From the NCBI GenBank assembly GCA_039029275.1, contig JBCCGL010000012.1:115006-179005 (forward strand): a DNA stretch of 64,000 nt, in the 5' to 3' direction. Each line of letters starts with the position of its first letter. The first letter of the stretch is position 1. The stretch is from JBCCGL01 sp039029275. GTDB lineage: Bacteria; Pseudomonadota; Gammaproteobacteria; JBCCGL01. The position numbers were made by a program, and so were the translations under genes. This document shows positions 51,608 through 60,545 of this stretch, one piece after another. The notes under the pieces are model-generated. The model searched no databases and was not told the DNA's origin. It saw nothing but the letters and a program-made list of their open reading frames with translations.

Positions 51608-52543
51608 ATGGAGAAATTTGACGCCATCCCCGTATTCGTTGCGGTTGTCGAAAATCGAAGTTTTTCGTCGGCTGCAAAAGCCCTTGAAGTGTCGAAATCC
51701 GCCGTTAGCAAGCGTATTAATCGACTTGAAGAGCAACTCGGCGTTCGCCTTTTGCATCGCACGACGCGCAAACTGAGTCTGACTGAAGCCGGGGAACGCT
51801 ATTACGAACATGCGCTGCAGGCAGTTGAATCCGCCAGTCAGGCGGAGGATGCAGTGATGGAGTTACAGGGCGAACCGCAGGGACGATTGAGAGTGAGTTG
51901 CTCAATGTCTTTTGGGTTAATGCATGTGGCTCCCCTGATACCCAAATTCATGCAGCGATACCCCAAACTTGAGATCGATTTGATCATGGATGATCGCAAT
52001 GTCGATATGGTCGCTGAGAGCATCGATATCGCAATCCGATCCGGGACGCTTGCCGATTCGAGTCTGGTCGCACGCAGGTTATCGCCACTACGCCAGGTAT
52101 TGTGTGCGTCACCTCAGTACATTCAGCGTCACGGCGCGCCCTCCAATCCCGATGAACTCGAGCAACGGAATTGCATTCTTTTCAGTTATTCCATTGACAC
52201 CAACGAATGGACACTGACGCGTGAGAGCGAATCACACACAGTTACCGTATCGGGTAATTATCGAGTTAACAGCAGCATTGCACTGCTCGAATCATTAGTC
52301 GAGGGAATTGGCATCGGTCGTCTGCCGACATTTATTGCGGGACCCGAGCTGAAATCCGGACGCCTCGTCCAGGTACTGGCGGACTACCGGATCCCGGATC
52401 ACATTTTCTACGCCGTGTTTCCTGAGCGGGAATATCTGCCAGCCAAGGTTCGCGCATTTTTTGATTTTGCATTCGAATTTTTCGGTGGGAACGATCCGTA
52501 TTGGGATGATGGATTGTTCACGAAAGCGAAAGCATCATTTTGA
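51608..52543 (+). CDS. LysR-family transcriptional regulator
   Basis: 311 aa. The winged helix is typical of the broad AaeR/DmlR-like group (FDAIPVFVAVVENRSFSSAA, KALEVSKSAVSKRINRLEEQ, LLHRTTRKLSLTEAGERYYE), followed by the sensor domain (LRVSCSMSFGLMHVAPLIPK). ATG at 51608 is used; a TTG three codons earlier is inside the palindrome. Members of this subgroup commonly repress or activate exporter and reductase operons. Two matching operators (49336 and 51576) suggest it controls itself and the exporter operon. The MscS gene starts 18 bases after its stop. Confidence 0.9.
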   Translation: MEKFDAIPVFVAVVENRSFSSAAKALEVSKSAVSKRINRLEEQLGVRLLHRTTRKLSLTEAGERYYEHALQAVESASQAEDAVMELQGEPQGRLRVSCSMSFGLMHVAPLIPKFMQRYPKLEIDLIMDDRNVDMVAESIDIAIRSGTLADSSLVARRLSPLRQVLCASPQYIQRHGAPSNPDELEQRNCILFSYSIDTNEWTLTRESESHTVTVSGNYRVNSSIALLESLVEGIGIGRLPTFIAGPELKSGRLVQVLADYRIPDHIFYAVFPEREYLPAKVRAFFDFAFEFFGGNDPYWDDGLFTKAKASF

Positions 52544-52561
52544 TCGTCCTGAAGGGGCCGT

Positions 52562-54961
52562 ATGAAAAACAATGTTTATAGAAAAGCGTTCGTATCTCTC
52601 GGCAGTTTGATTTTACTGGCAACGCTGTCATTCCCAAGTCAAGCGGGACTGCCCGCTGCGCCGAGTAACACCTCTGAAAAAGCAGTTAGCATTCCATCTG
52701 ATATACAGCCGGATCAAGTCGGTGAATTTGTTGCACCTCTAAACGAGCAGCAGGTGCGTCAGTTGTTGATCGCTGAAATCGAGAAAAAGGCTGAACTCAA
52801 CAGTCAAAACCGAATGCAGCAATCAGGCTCGGTCATCGACCTCATCAAGGGTGTCAGGCACCCTGATTCTCCTTTGATCAGGGGTTTTCGTTCTACGATT
52901 GAAGCTGCGGGCAGCTTCTGGTCTGCCGTTGGGGCCGTGTTCGAAAAGATCAGCCCCGGTGAAAGTACTGTCGGCTTTTTCACCCTGATCGGGGTGGTCC
53001 TGTTAACCCTGTTTGTTGCATGGATATTTGAGTGGGTCTGCCTGATGTGGCTGCGCAGTTGGCTGCAAGGCAGTCATGCGAAATCTGAGCAGGCAGAAAA
53101 TGCTGCCAAGTCAGGTTCGGCGCTATGGGGGTTTTCGATCAATCTCGCCGGCCTGGTTGTATTTATGCTCGCCGGCTACACCTGCGCTGCAGTGCTCACA
53201 GAAGAAGGGCGGACACTGTCAACGCTCGTCGACAGCTTATTCGGTGCGATATTAGTTACCCGCTTTTTCTGCTTTGTCTTCAGGTTGTTGCTGTTTCCCG
53301 CGCCTGACGGAATTGAATTGATAGACGATCGGGTCAGCTATCGCGCGCTGTATCGTTGCATGGCGGCATTTACATTCGCATACACGTTTGGTACCGAACT
53401 GGGCATTGCTTTTGTCGAACAAGGTGTGCCGGGCGAACAACTGACAATATACTTTCTACTCCTGTTCGGCCTGATCGTTAATCCAATCGTTTTCTGGTTT
53501 GTGTGGTCGCAACGTTATGCCGTAGACCGGGTGATGTTCGGCGCGAGAGACAACGAAGGAGAGTTAGTGGGGCGCGGCCAACATCACCACGCAAGGCGCG
53601 CGGTCGCATGGCCTTTGCTGGTGACCCTCATCATTACATTGGCTTATCTAAACTGGCAAATTCAAGCTATGACCAAAGATACATCGCGTCAGGCTGCAAT
53701 CGAATTGGCCTGGTGGGCCACCATATTATTCCCGATTGTTGACCTTCTGGTTTCGTCACTGTTGATCAAACTGGTCGGCCTCAACGTGTTCCAGACGACA
53801 GGCTTCAAACGTCGGGCTTATCGCGTAACGTATATTATCAGGACCACTGTTCGCTTCATTATGCTGACAGTTCTAACACTCAGTTTTCTTGAGGCCTGGG
53901 GCTTCAGCGCACTCGATACGATAAGTTCATCAGCGGGCGGCAACATTATTGACTCCGTTGTGGATATTGGTGTCACCGTGTTGTTGGGATTTATTATTTG
54001 GGAAGGCATCCTTTTGGCAATGGAAAGTCGTTTGCCCGAGCCGGAAGACGACGGTGCAGCGGCGGACATCGAGGGAGAAGGCGGTGGTGCGGCAGCCAGC
54101 CGAAGCGAGACCTTACTGCCACTTTTTAGATCAATCCTGCTTATATTGCTTTGCGCCATCGTCATCACGTCAGTCCTTTATTCACTGGGCGTGCAGATCG
54201 GCCCATTGCTCGCGGGTGCCAGTGTGGTGGGTATCGCAATCGGGTTCGGGTCGCAAAAACTGGTCCAGGACATTATTTCCGGCATGTTCTTTTTGATCGA
54301 CGATGCTTTTCGCCGTGGTGAATACGTGGAAGTGGCCGGATTGAAAGGCACGATCGAAAAGCTTTCGCTGCGCTCGATGCAGTTACGACACCATCTGGGC
54401 GCAGTTCAGACAATCCCGTACGGTGAAATCAATACGGTTAAGAACGTCAGCCGAGATTGGGTCATCATGAAACTTGAATTGCGCCTGCCCTACGATGTGG
54501 ATATTGAAAAGGTCCGCAAAATCATCAAGAAAATCGGCCAGGAGATGATTCAGGACGAAGTGACTGGACCCATGATGCTTCAACCGCTCAAGTCTCAGGG
54601 CGTCATGCGCGTCGAAGAATCTGCGTTGATCGTTCGAATGAAATTCACTGCCAAGCCGGGAGAACAGTGGATTGTTCGCAGAGTCGCTTACACGCGAGTG
54701 CGCGATGCGCTGGCCGCGGCCGGTATTGAGTTTGCGCACCGCGAAGTAAAAGTCAGAATGCCACCGGAATTCGATGAGCTGCATTCACACGCCCTTGAAG
54801 ATAAGTCTGGTAAATCTAACCTGACTCAAGACAATCGGGACGAGGGTTTAGGAAAAGGGCTGGTTGGCGCTGCGGCTGCTGCTGTCACCGGCGTTGTCGC
54901 GGCCGATTTGGCCAAGCAAGATAAAATCGATGACGCAGACGGAAATGATGACCCGGTGTGA
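52562..54961 (+). CDS. Large MscS-family mechanosensitive channel (YbiO-like)
   Basis: 799 aa: a signal peptide (SLGSLILLATLSFPSQAG), a periplasmic N-terminal stretch, about 8-9 membrane segments between 140 and 600, and the MscS pore/beta domain: LLAGASVVGIAIGFGSQKLV, QDIISGMFFLIDDAFRRGEY, and VEVAGLKGTIEKLSLRSMQL, then IPYGEINTVKNVSRDW. The C-terminal about 60 residues are hydrophilic and end in an alanine-rich helix and acid tail. The architecture resembles E. coli YbiO and releases solutes under osmotic down-shock. AAGGGG precedes the ATG; it may be co-transcribed with the LysR gene. Confidence 0.9.
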   Translation: MKNNVYRKAFVSLGSLILLATLSFPSQAGLPAAPSNTSEKAVSIPSDIQPDQVGEFVAPLNEQQVRQLLIAEIEKKAELNSQNRMQQSGSVIDLIKGVRHPDSPLIRGFRSTIEAAGSFWSAVGAVFEKISPGESTVGFFTLIGVVLLTLFVAWIFEWVCLMWLRSWLQGSHAKSEQAENAAKSGSALWGFSINLAGLVVFMLAGYTCAAVLTEEGRTLSTLVDSLFGAILVTRFFCFVFRLLLFPAPDGIELIDDRVSYRALYRCMAAFTFAYTFGTELGIAFVEQGVPGEQLTIYFLLLFGLIVNPIVFWFVWSQRYAVDRVMFGARDNEGELVGRGQHHHARRAVAWPLLVTLIITLAYLNWQIQAMTKDTSRQAAIELAWWATILFPIVDLLVSSLLIKLVGLNVFQTTGFKRRAYRVTYIIRTTVRFIMLTVLTLSFLEAWGFSALDTISSSAGGNIIDSVVDIGVTVLLGFIIWEGILLAMESRLPEPEDDGAAADIEGEGGGAAASRSETLLPLFRSILLILLCAIVITSVLYSLGVQIGPLLAGASVVGIAIGFGSQKLVQDIISGMFFLIDDAFRRGEYVEVAGLKGTIEKLSLRSMQLRHHLGAVQTIPYGEINTVKNVSRDWVIMKLELRLPYDVDIEKVRKIIKKIGQEMIQDEVTGPMMLQPLKSQGVMRVEESALIVRMKFTAKPGEQWIVRRVAYTRVRDALAAAGIEFAHREVKVRMPPEFDELHSHALEDKSGKSNLTQDNRDEGLGKGLVGAAAAAVTGVVAADLAKQDKIDDADGNDDPV

Positions 54962-55048
54962 ACCACCAAGCGCCCGTATCGGCACTCAGCGCACGCGAAA
55001 ACCTGCTGCGATTGTGGGTTGATATTTCCCAGTTTTGAACGCTATGCC

Positions 55049-55798
55049 CTATCGAACAGCGCGGTTCATGCCACCGTCTGACAGGATGCTCTGCCCATTG
55101 ATGTATCGCGCGCCTTCCGAAGCGAGGAAAACGCAGGCCTGTCCGATCTCTGAAAATAATGCGGGGCGCTGAGCCGGAATAGACGTGCGCGCAAATTCTG
55201 ACAAATTTACGTTCTCGCAAAAGCCCGGCATCAAATTATTCATATTGATGTTGTGCCGAGCGTAGCGGTCTCCGTAAAGTTTTGAAAAACTGTGCAGCGC
55301 ACCTCGAAGCATGCTCATAGGATACGGCGCCCGCGGCTCGACCGTGTTCATGGAAGAAATATTGACGAAGGAGCCGCCACCTTGTTCGATCATAATGGGT
55401 GTTATCAGACGCGCGAGTTTCACAACATTTAGCACGTACATATCCAGACTCTCATGCCACAACTCGTCCGGATGTTCTAGCAAAGGCCCGTCGAAGTCGG
55501 GATCAAATCCTACCGTCTTAATCGCCTCGGGCACGCTGCCACCGTGCCCCATGTTACTGACAACCGCATCGATGCGCCCGTATTGACTCATGGTCTCATT
55601 GACCATCGCCCGCAGGTCGTCGACATCGAGCACAGAGCCACTGCGTCCAATACCGCCCAACTCTTCGGCAAGCTCGATACTCCGATTGGACGGCGACATC
55701 AAAGACACCTTGTAACCTGCCTTTGCCATTTCAATGGCACAGCCCCGACCGATGCCCTGACCTGTACCCGTCATGATGGCGACTTTATGATCTGACAT
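55049..55798 (-). CDS. Short-chain dehydrogenase/reductase with atypical active site
   Basis: 249 aa. The cofactor motif is canonical (VAIMTGTGQGIGRGCAIEMA) and the active-site strand VNISSMNTVEPRAPYPMSML contains the serine and tyrosine. In the usual YxxxK motif, however, the lysine position is methionine (YPMSM), with an arginine two residues on (YPMSMLRGAL) and two extra residues before ALHSF. The ending INGQSILSDGGM is normal for classical SDRs. GAGGAG precedes the ATG. It is divergent from a LysR gene with a 126-base gap. A degraded 3' copy lies 9 kb upstream. The substrate is unknown. Confidence 0.88.
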   Translation of the reverse strand: MSDHKVAIMTGTGQGIGRGCAIEMAKAGYKVSLMSPSNRSIELAEELGGIGRSGSVLDVDDLRAMVNETMSQYGRIDAVVSNMGHGGSVPEAIKTVGFDPDFDGPLLEHPDELWHESLDMYVLNVVKLARLITPIMIEQGGGSFVNISSMNTVEPRAPYPMSMLRGALHSFSKLYGDRYARHNINMNNLMPGFCENVNLSEFARTSIPAQRPALFSEIGQACVFLASEGARYINGQSILSDGGMNRAVR

Positions 55799-55924
55799 TT
55801 TGAATCTCCTCGATGTGGATGCACGAAGATGTGATTAATATTCACAGCGACATTCATTTTGGATACGATTAGCGCATACATAAATCGATTATTACTCACA
55901 AGTCTGTCAGGTATTCTCACATCA

Positions 55925-56815
55925 ATGAGCGAAGTTCGACATCTGCGTGCGCTTCAGGCTTTCGATGCAGCCGCAACACATTCCAATCTGAGTAGAGCCG
56001 CTGAGTCTCTGGGTGTTACGCACGGAGCCGTCAGCAGACAAATCAAGCAACTTGAGGAGTACGTTGGTACTCCACTGCTCTATCGACACTCCGGCGGTGT
56101 TGAAAAAACCATCGCCGGTGAGCGATTGCACGTGGCGACTCAGCAGGCTTTTTCACTATTGTCATCGGGCGTGAGAGAGGTTCGTCGTACTCGTGATTCG
56201 CACTCCGTCAGCATCTCCCTCTCTTCGTCGCTGGCGATCAAATGGCTTGTGCCCAGGCTGCCATTGTTCCGAACACAGTATCCGGGCATCCGCGTTTTCC
56301 TCGACACCAATGACGAAATCGTCGATTTCGATAACAGCGATGTCGATATCGCGTTGCGTTATGACGACACCGCGACGAGCGGGCTGCACTGCGAGCGCTT
56401 GCTGGATGAAGAGTTTTTTGTTGCAGCCTCACCCAAACTGGTTGGGGAAGATTCGCTTCCCATGAAGCCTAAAGCGGTGGCGAAACTTCCATTGCTCCTC
56501 GATCGTTTTAATCCGGCATGGGAAAAATGGGCGAATTCGGTTGGCCTTGCCGATTCGCACTTTGCGCCATCGACGATTGAATTTAGAGACTCTGCAGTGC
56601 TGATTGCGGCGGCATGCGACGGTCAGGGTGTCGCGCTAGCGAGACGAATCTTGTTGAAAGAGGATTTGGATAGCGGGCGGCTCGTCAGGCTGGACTCAAC
56701 GTCGGTTTCGCTCAATCGCAAGCTCTACTTTGTGTGCCGAGAAGGAGAGCAACACAAATCTGCTATCAGAACTTTTAGAGATTGGCTGTTTATTTTGTGT
56801 GAGAACGAACTGTAA
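55925..56815 (+). CDS. LysR-family transcriptional regulator (GcvA-like)
   Basis: 296 aa. The winged helix is of the GcvA subtype (VRHLRALQAFDAAATHSNLS, RAAESLGVTHGAVSRQIKQL, EEYVGTPLLYRH) with a standard sensor domain (SLSSSLAIKWLVPRLPLFRT, VDIALRYDD). The ATG at 55925 matches the family start; 22 further codons upstream are in frame but do not resemble it. It is divergent from the SDR gene and probably controls it. Confidence 0.9.
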   Translation: MSEVRHLRALQAFDAAATHSNLSRAAESLGVTHGAVSRQIKQLEEYVGTPLLYRHSGGVEKTIAGERLHVATQQAFSLLSSGVREVRRTRDSHSVSISLSSSLAIKWLVPRLPLFRTQYPGIRVFLDTNDEIVDFDNSDVDIALRYDDTATSGLHCERLLDEEFFVAASPKLVGEDSLPMKPKAVAKLPLLLDRFNPAWEKWANSVGLADSHFAPSTIEFRDSAVLIAAACDGQGVALARRILLKEDLDSGRLVRLDSTSVSLNRKLYFVCREGEQHKSAIRTFRDWLFILCENEL

Positions 56816-57818
56816 TCTTGTCGGTTTGTTTCATGGCAGTCGATCTAGTGGCGAACCCAAGTGCGCATGTGCTGGACACCACGTTCAGTTCATAAAAACC
56901 GCAACGCAAGCAAATGAGGCGACTGCTTGCAAAAAAATGAGGGGGTATTTGTCGGGTCCACGAACAGTCACTTACCACTCAAAGAGACTGCCGTGTTCAG
57001 TGGAGCCACATCCACCTTGAAGTCGCATCAATCACTGCTATCGACCGCCTGAGCACGATGAACCCAGATTGCACCGAAAAACAATGTAACACTGTCTTTA
57101 CTGTCTTAGCAGTCAGCCAAATTGCATACTGCAAACAGATCGAGACGCTTCAAACAACCCTACCCCCGTCAAGTTCGCACTCAAAAACGAACAAAAATGT
57201 TGCCTCTCCTTGACAAAACCCCTTCCAATGAAATGTTGTAATTATTAGTTTTTTGTATACGGAACTAATCGTTCCTAATTGTTTATTTTTGTTTTCTCAA
57301 AATGTGGCATCGAACAAAAACTTCGTCAACGGACAATCATCAGATAAAGCCTATTTTTGGTAAATAATCATTCTTGGGGGCGCAACTAATTCGTATGGCT
57401 GATACTCCCATTTAAATTCCAAATGAATTTCTGAATGAACTGCGTATTTCGATTACCAAATTAGAATCGGTGTAACCAGCCCATATAGGAACCGGGAAAA
57501 ATTAGATATGATTACTTCGTCTTTCGATTAATCAGATGTGAAAATGACGAGAGACGCTAACTGCTATCAACCTCTGTCACATTATGACGTGATGTTTGAT
57601 TCTGGGTATTGGGCAGACCTACCAATCACGTTAGAGCGGCCGCTTGCAAATTTGATCAATCGACACTAACACTTGAAATCAGAAGACCCAATCGCAACAG
57701 TACGGTCAACCGCAGAGTGGCTAAATCGTTTATGTTCATATCAAACAAGTGATACAAACGATTCGTTTAATTGGTTCCTTCGAATGGAATTTTCCTCTAA
57801 CAAACACTCAGAAAATAG
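56816..57818. other. 1-kb gene-poor, AT-rich stretch
   Basis: No gene of normal size. A 41-codon frame (57544-57669, ATG, hydrophilic, containing YWADLPITLERPLANLINRH) is followed in the same frame, past one stop, by a further open stretch to 57839 (EDPIATVRSTAEWLNRLCSY). It could be a small gene broken by a stop codon, or chance. There is no ribosome site and no recognisable family. The composition is clearly more AT-rich than the flanking genes. No repeats or tRNA were found. Confidence 0.4.
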
Positions 57819-58973
57819 ATGTCAATGTCAGATTACGGTTTAATCGGAAAGGAGAACGACAATTCGTTCAAGTTTTCCCCTCACCTGGCCGTGGGTGTAC
57901 GCCCTCCAATGTTCAAGGGACTCACTCGAGTCAACCCGCAATTCGCATTCGAGACAATTGCTCGGGGGCAGTATGTTGTCCTAAGCTTTTTTGGCTCGTC
58001 AAATTCCGATAGCGGCGCATCGTTTTTGAGAAAGTTGCTCGAGTGTAGAAACCTTTTTGATGACGATCGAGCCAGTTTTTTCGGCGTATCGACGGATCCT
58101 GCTGACTATCACAAAAGCAGAATCGAAGACCAAATGCCTGGCATACGTTTCTTTTACGATCTAGATCAAAAGATTCAGAATTTATATAAGATTAACGAAC
58201 TATACCCACCGCTGGAACGATCAAATGATCAACACTTACTTTCCTTAATTTTGGACCCTAACCTACGCGTTTTGAAAAGATTCGATACATCCAATCCTGC
58301 GCTGCACGCGAATGAGGTATTCGACACACTTATGTCGTTGTCTTCGCCACATCATCAGCAAAACTTCATCCCGAAAGCACCTGTTCTAAGAGTACCTCGC
58401 GTGTTCGAGCGTGAGTTCTGCCAACACTTGATTTCGATTTATGAGGAAAATGGCGGGACGGAATCCGGCTTCATGCGGCAGGTAGATAACAAAACCGTTG
58501 CGATGTCGGATCACTCGTTTAAGAGACGCAGAGATTGCGAAATCACTCAAGGTAATATTCGCGACGCGATTTGCCATCGGCTGTTTCATCGCCTCGTCCC
58601 TGAAATAGAAAAAGCGTTCCATTTCAAATGCACGCGAATAGAACGCTATATTGTTGCTTGTTACGACTCAGAGTCCGGCGGATACTTTAAGCCCCACCGA
58701 GACAATACGACCGCAGGGACAGCGCATCGCAAATTTGCAGTCACTATTAATCTAAATGCTGAGAATTACGAAGGTGGAAATCTCAGGTTTCCTGAATATG
58801 ACCTTTGCGAATACCGCGCTGGAACGGGTGAAGCCATCGTCTTTTCATGCTCCTTACAGCATGAGGCGAAACCAATAATCTCGGGAAAGCGATACGCAGT
58901 CCTGCCATTTCTTTACAATGAAGAAGCCGCCAAAATAAGACAGCAGAATAAAAAGGATGTCGTTTTTTCCTGA
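57819..58973 (+). CDS. Peroxiredoxin-like domain fused to a 2-oxoglutarate/Fe(II) oxygenase
   Basis: 384 aa, two domains. Residues about 20-175 look like a thioredoxin-fold peroxiredoxin (GQYVVLSFFGSSNSDSGASF, then DDRASFFGVSTDPADYHKSR, FFYDLDQKIQNLYKI), but the usual peroxidatic cysteine position carries serines. Residues about 190-370 are a prolyl-4-hydroxylase-like oxygenase with the iron ligands H293-x-D295 (FKPHRDNT) and H348 (LQHEAKP) and the 2-oxoglutarate arginine R358 (SGKRYAVLPF). It is transcribed convergently with the type I secretion genes. It may hydroxylate a secreted or local protein, but no direct evidence is visible. The start has two close ATGs (57819, 57825). Confidence 0.82.
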   Translation: MSMSDYGLIGKENDNSFKFSPHLAVGVRPPMFKGLTRVNPQFAFETIARGQYVVLSFFGSSNSDSGASFLRKLLECRNLFDDDRASFFGVSTDPADYHKSRIEDQMPGIRFFYDLDQKIQNLYKINELYPPLERSNDQHLLSLILDPNLRVLKRFDTSNPALHANEVFDTLMSLSSPHHQQNFIPKAPVLRVPRVFEREFCQHLISIYEENGGTESGFMRQVDNKTVAMSDHSFKRRRDCEITQGNIRDAICHRLFHRLVPEIEKAFHFKCTRIERYIVACYDSESGGYFKPHRDNTTAGTAHRKFAVTINLNAENYEGGNLRFPEYDLCEYRAGTGEAIVFSCSLQHEAKPIISGKRYAVLPFLYNEEAAKIRQQNKKDVVFS

Positions 58974-59195
58974 GTAATATGCCAACTCGTTCGACGTAAA
59001 GATCGGAACGCCGGCGCTACCCGAAAAGAAGGATCATCACTGGTGCCCGGTCAATACATTAGGTTAGAAAGCCAGCCCTCACCAGTCTTAAGTGAAAAAT
59101 ACACGTGCAGGGCTAGTTTAATGGTGAGCCGTTTGTTTATAGTGTTTCGGGTACTGTTGGTTTGCGCTCTACAGTAGAGTCGGTGAACTACAGAT

Positions 59196-60539
59196 TTATA
59201 CTTCGCGAAAAGCTCGATTTAAACTGTCTGTAAACGGTCTTAGCAGATAGGACAAAAAGTTGCGCTCGCCGGTGATGATGTAAACCTCGACCGGCATACC
59301 CGGCAATAGTTTCTTGTCGCCCAGTTTGTCCAACTCTCCTGCAAAAATTCGTGCCCGAACGCCGTAGTATTCCTCGCCCGTTTGCTCGTTAACCAGTCGA
59401 TCTGCCGACACATTTTCAACGCGCGCATTGAGAGACGGCGTGGTTCGCGCGTCAAGCGCTGTTAGACGAACTCTTGCATCTAATCCAATCGTGACGTCAT
59501 CGACGTACTGCGGGTTCACGTTGGCCTCGAGGACCAGGTCATCCTGCTCGGGAACAATATCAAGAATCGCCTGCCCGGGTGCGATGACCCCACCAATTGT
59601 GTGAACATCCATATTGACCACCACACCAGCCCGCGGGGCGCGAAGCTCCAGTCGGCGAAGCGCATCCTGCGCAGCCATGCGTCTTTCGTAGAGTTCCTGC
59701 AATTCGCCCTGCAAAGCAACCAGTTCAGACTCCACCGATTCCTGAAAAGATTTATTGAGTTGCAGAATTCTCAACTGTGCTTCATTAATGCCCTGATTGG
59801 CGACAGCAATGTCTGCCTCATATTGCGCATACTCACCTTCAATATGCGATATCGAGCGCGTTTGACGTATAACCGGTGTCTTAGCCAAATCACCCGCCTC
59901 ATTCAGTTTTTCCCAACCCTTCAGCTCTTGAATCAACGATTCCCTGATTTCGAGAGATGACTTTTTTTGGAGTTCCATTGCATCGATCTGAGCTTTTAGC
60001 TGATCGATAGTGCTCAACAACAACGCGTGCTCGCCCTCCAGAGCCTTGCGTCTCGATTGAAACAGAATCGACTCCCCCGCTAATACCTCTGCCACATGCT
60101 CTTCCGCACCCCGCGCAAGTAATTCGGAAGGATACTCGATGTCTGCCTGACCGAGTCGCTCTGCGCCCAGTCGCGCGACCCGTGCTTCAAGCGACACAAG
60201 ACGCTTTTCAATAATCCCAAGATTCGAAGAGACCTGACTGTCTTTGAGCAAAAGCAAACGTTCACCCGCTTCCACACGATCACCATCGCGAACGAACAGC
60301 TCGGCGACGATGCCACCCTCAAGGTGTTGTATCGTTTTTCGTTCGGAGTCGACCTTGACAACACCCAGCGCAATCACAGCACTGTTGATAGGCGCAAGCA
60401 CAGACCAGACAAAAAATCCGCCGAGCATCAGCACAAACACAATCAACGAAACTGAAAATAGCGGGCGAATTCGTAAATCAAGATCAGCAACCGCGAGATG
60501 TTTTTTGCTATTGGTAACAGGAAGCATTGATTGAGCCAA
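59196..60539 (-). CDS. Type I secretion membrane-fusion protein (HlyD/PrtE type)
   Basis: 447 aa. An N-terminal membrane anchor (FSVSLIVFVLMLGGFFVWSV), the barrel/lipoyl part (VALGVVKVDSERKTIQHLEG, VAELFVRDGDRVEAGERLLL), a long coiled coil (about 150-290) and the closing LRAPRAGVVVNMDVHTIGGV and PVEVYIITGERNFLSYLLRP motif. It bridges the ABC transporter to an outer-membrane TolC-type pore, which is not in the window. A TTG start (60539, AGGGG nine bases upstream) or an ATG four codons later are both possible. It is the last gene of a three-gene unit. Confidence 0.93.
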   Translation of the reverse strand: MAQSMLPVTNSKKHLAVADLDLRIRPLFSVSLIVFVLMLGGFFVWSVLAPINSAVIALGVVKVDSERKTIQHLEGGIVAELFVRDGDRVEAGERLLLLKDSQVSSNLGIIEKRLVSLEARVARLGAERLGQADIEYPSELLARGAEEHVAEVLAGESILFQSRRKALEGEHALLLSTIDQLKAQIDAMELQKKSSLEIRESLIQELKGWEKLNEAGDLAKTPVIRQTRSISHIEGEYAQYEADIAVANQGINEAQLRILQLNKSFQESVESELVALQGELQELYERRMAAQDALRRLELRAPRAGVVVNMDVHTIGGVIAPGQAILDIVPEQDDLVLEANVNPQYVDDVTIGLDARVRLTALDARTTPSLNARVENVSADRLVNEQTGEEYYGVRARIFAGELDKLGDKKLLPGMPVEVYIITGERNFLSYLLRPFTDSLNRAFREV

Positions 60540-60545
60540 AATCGA

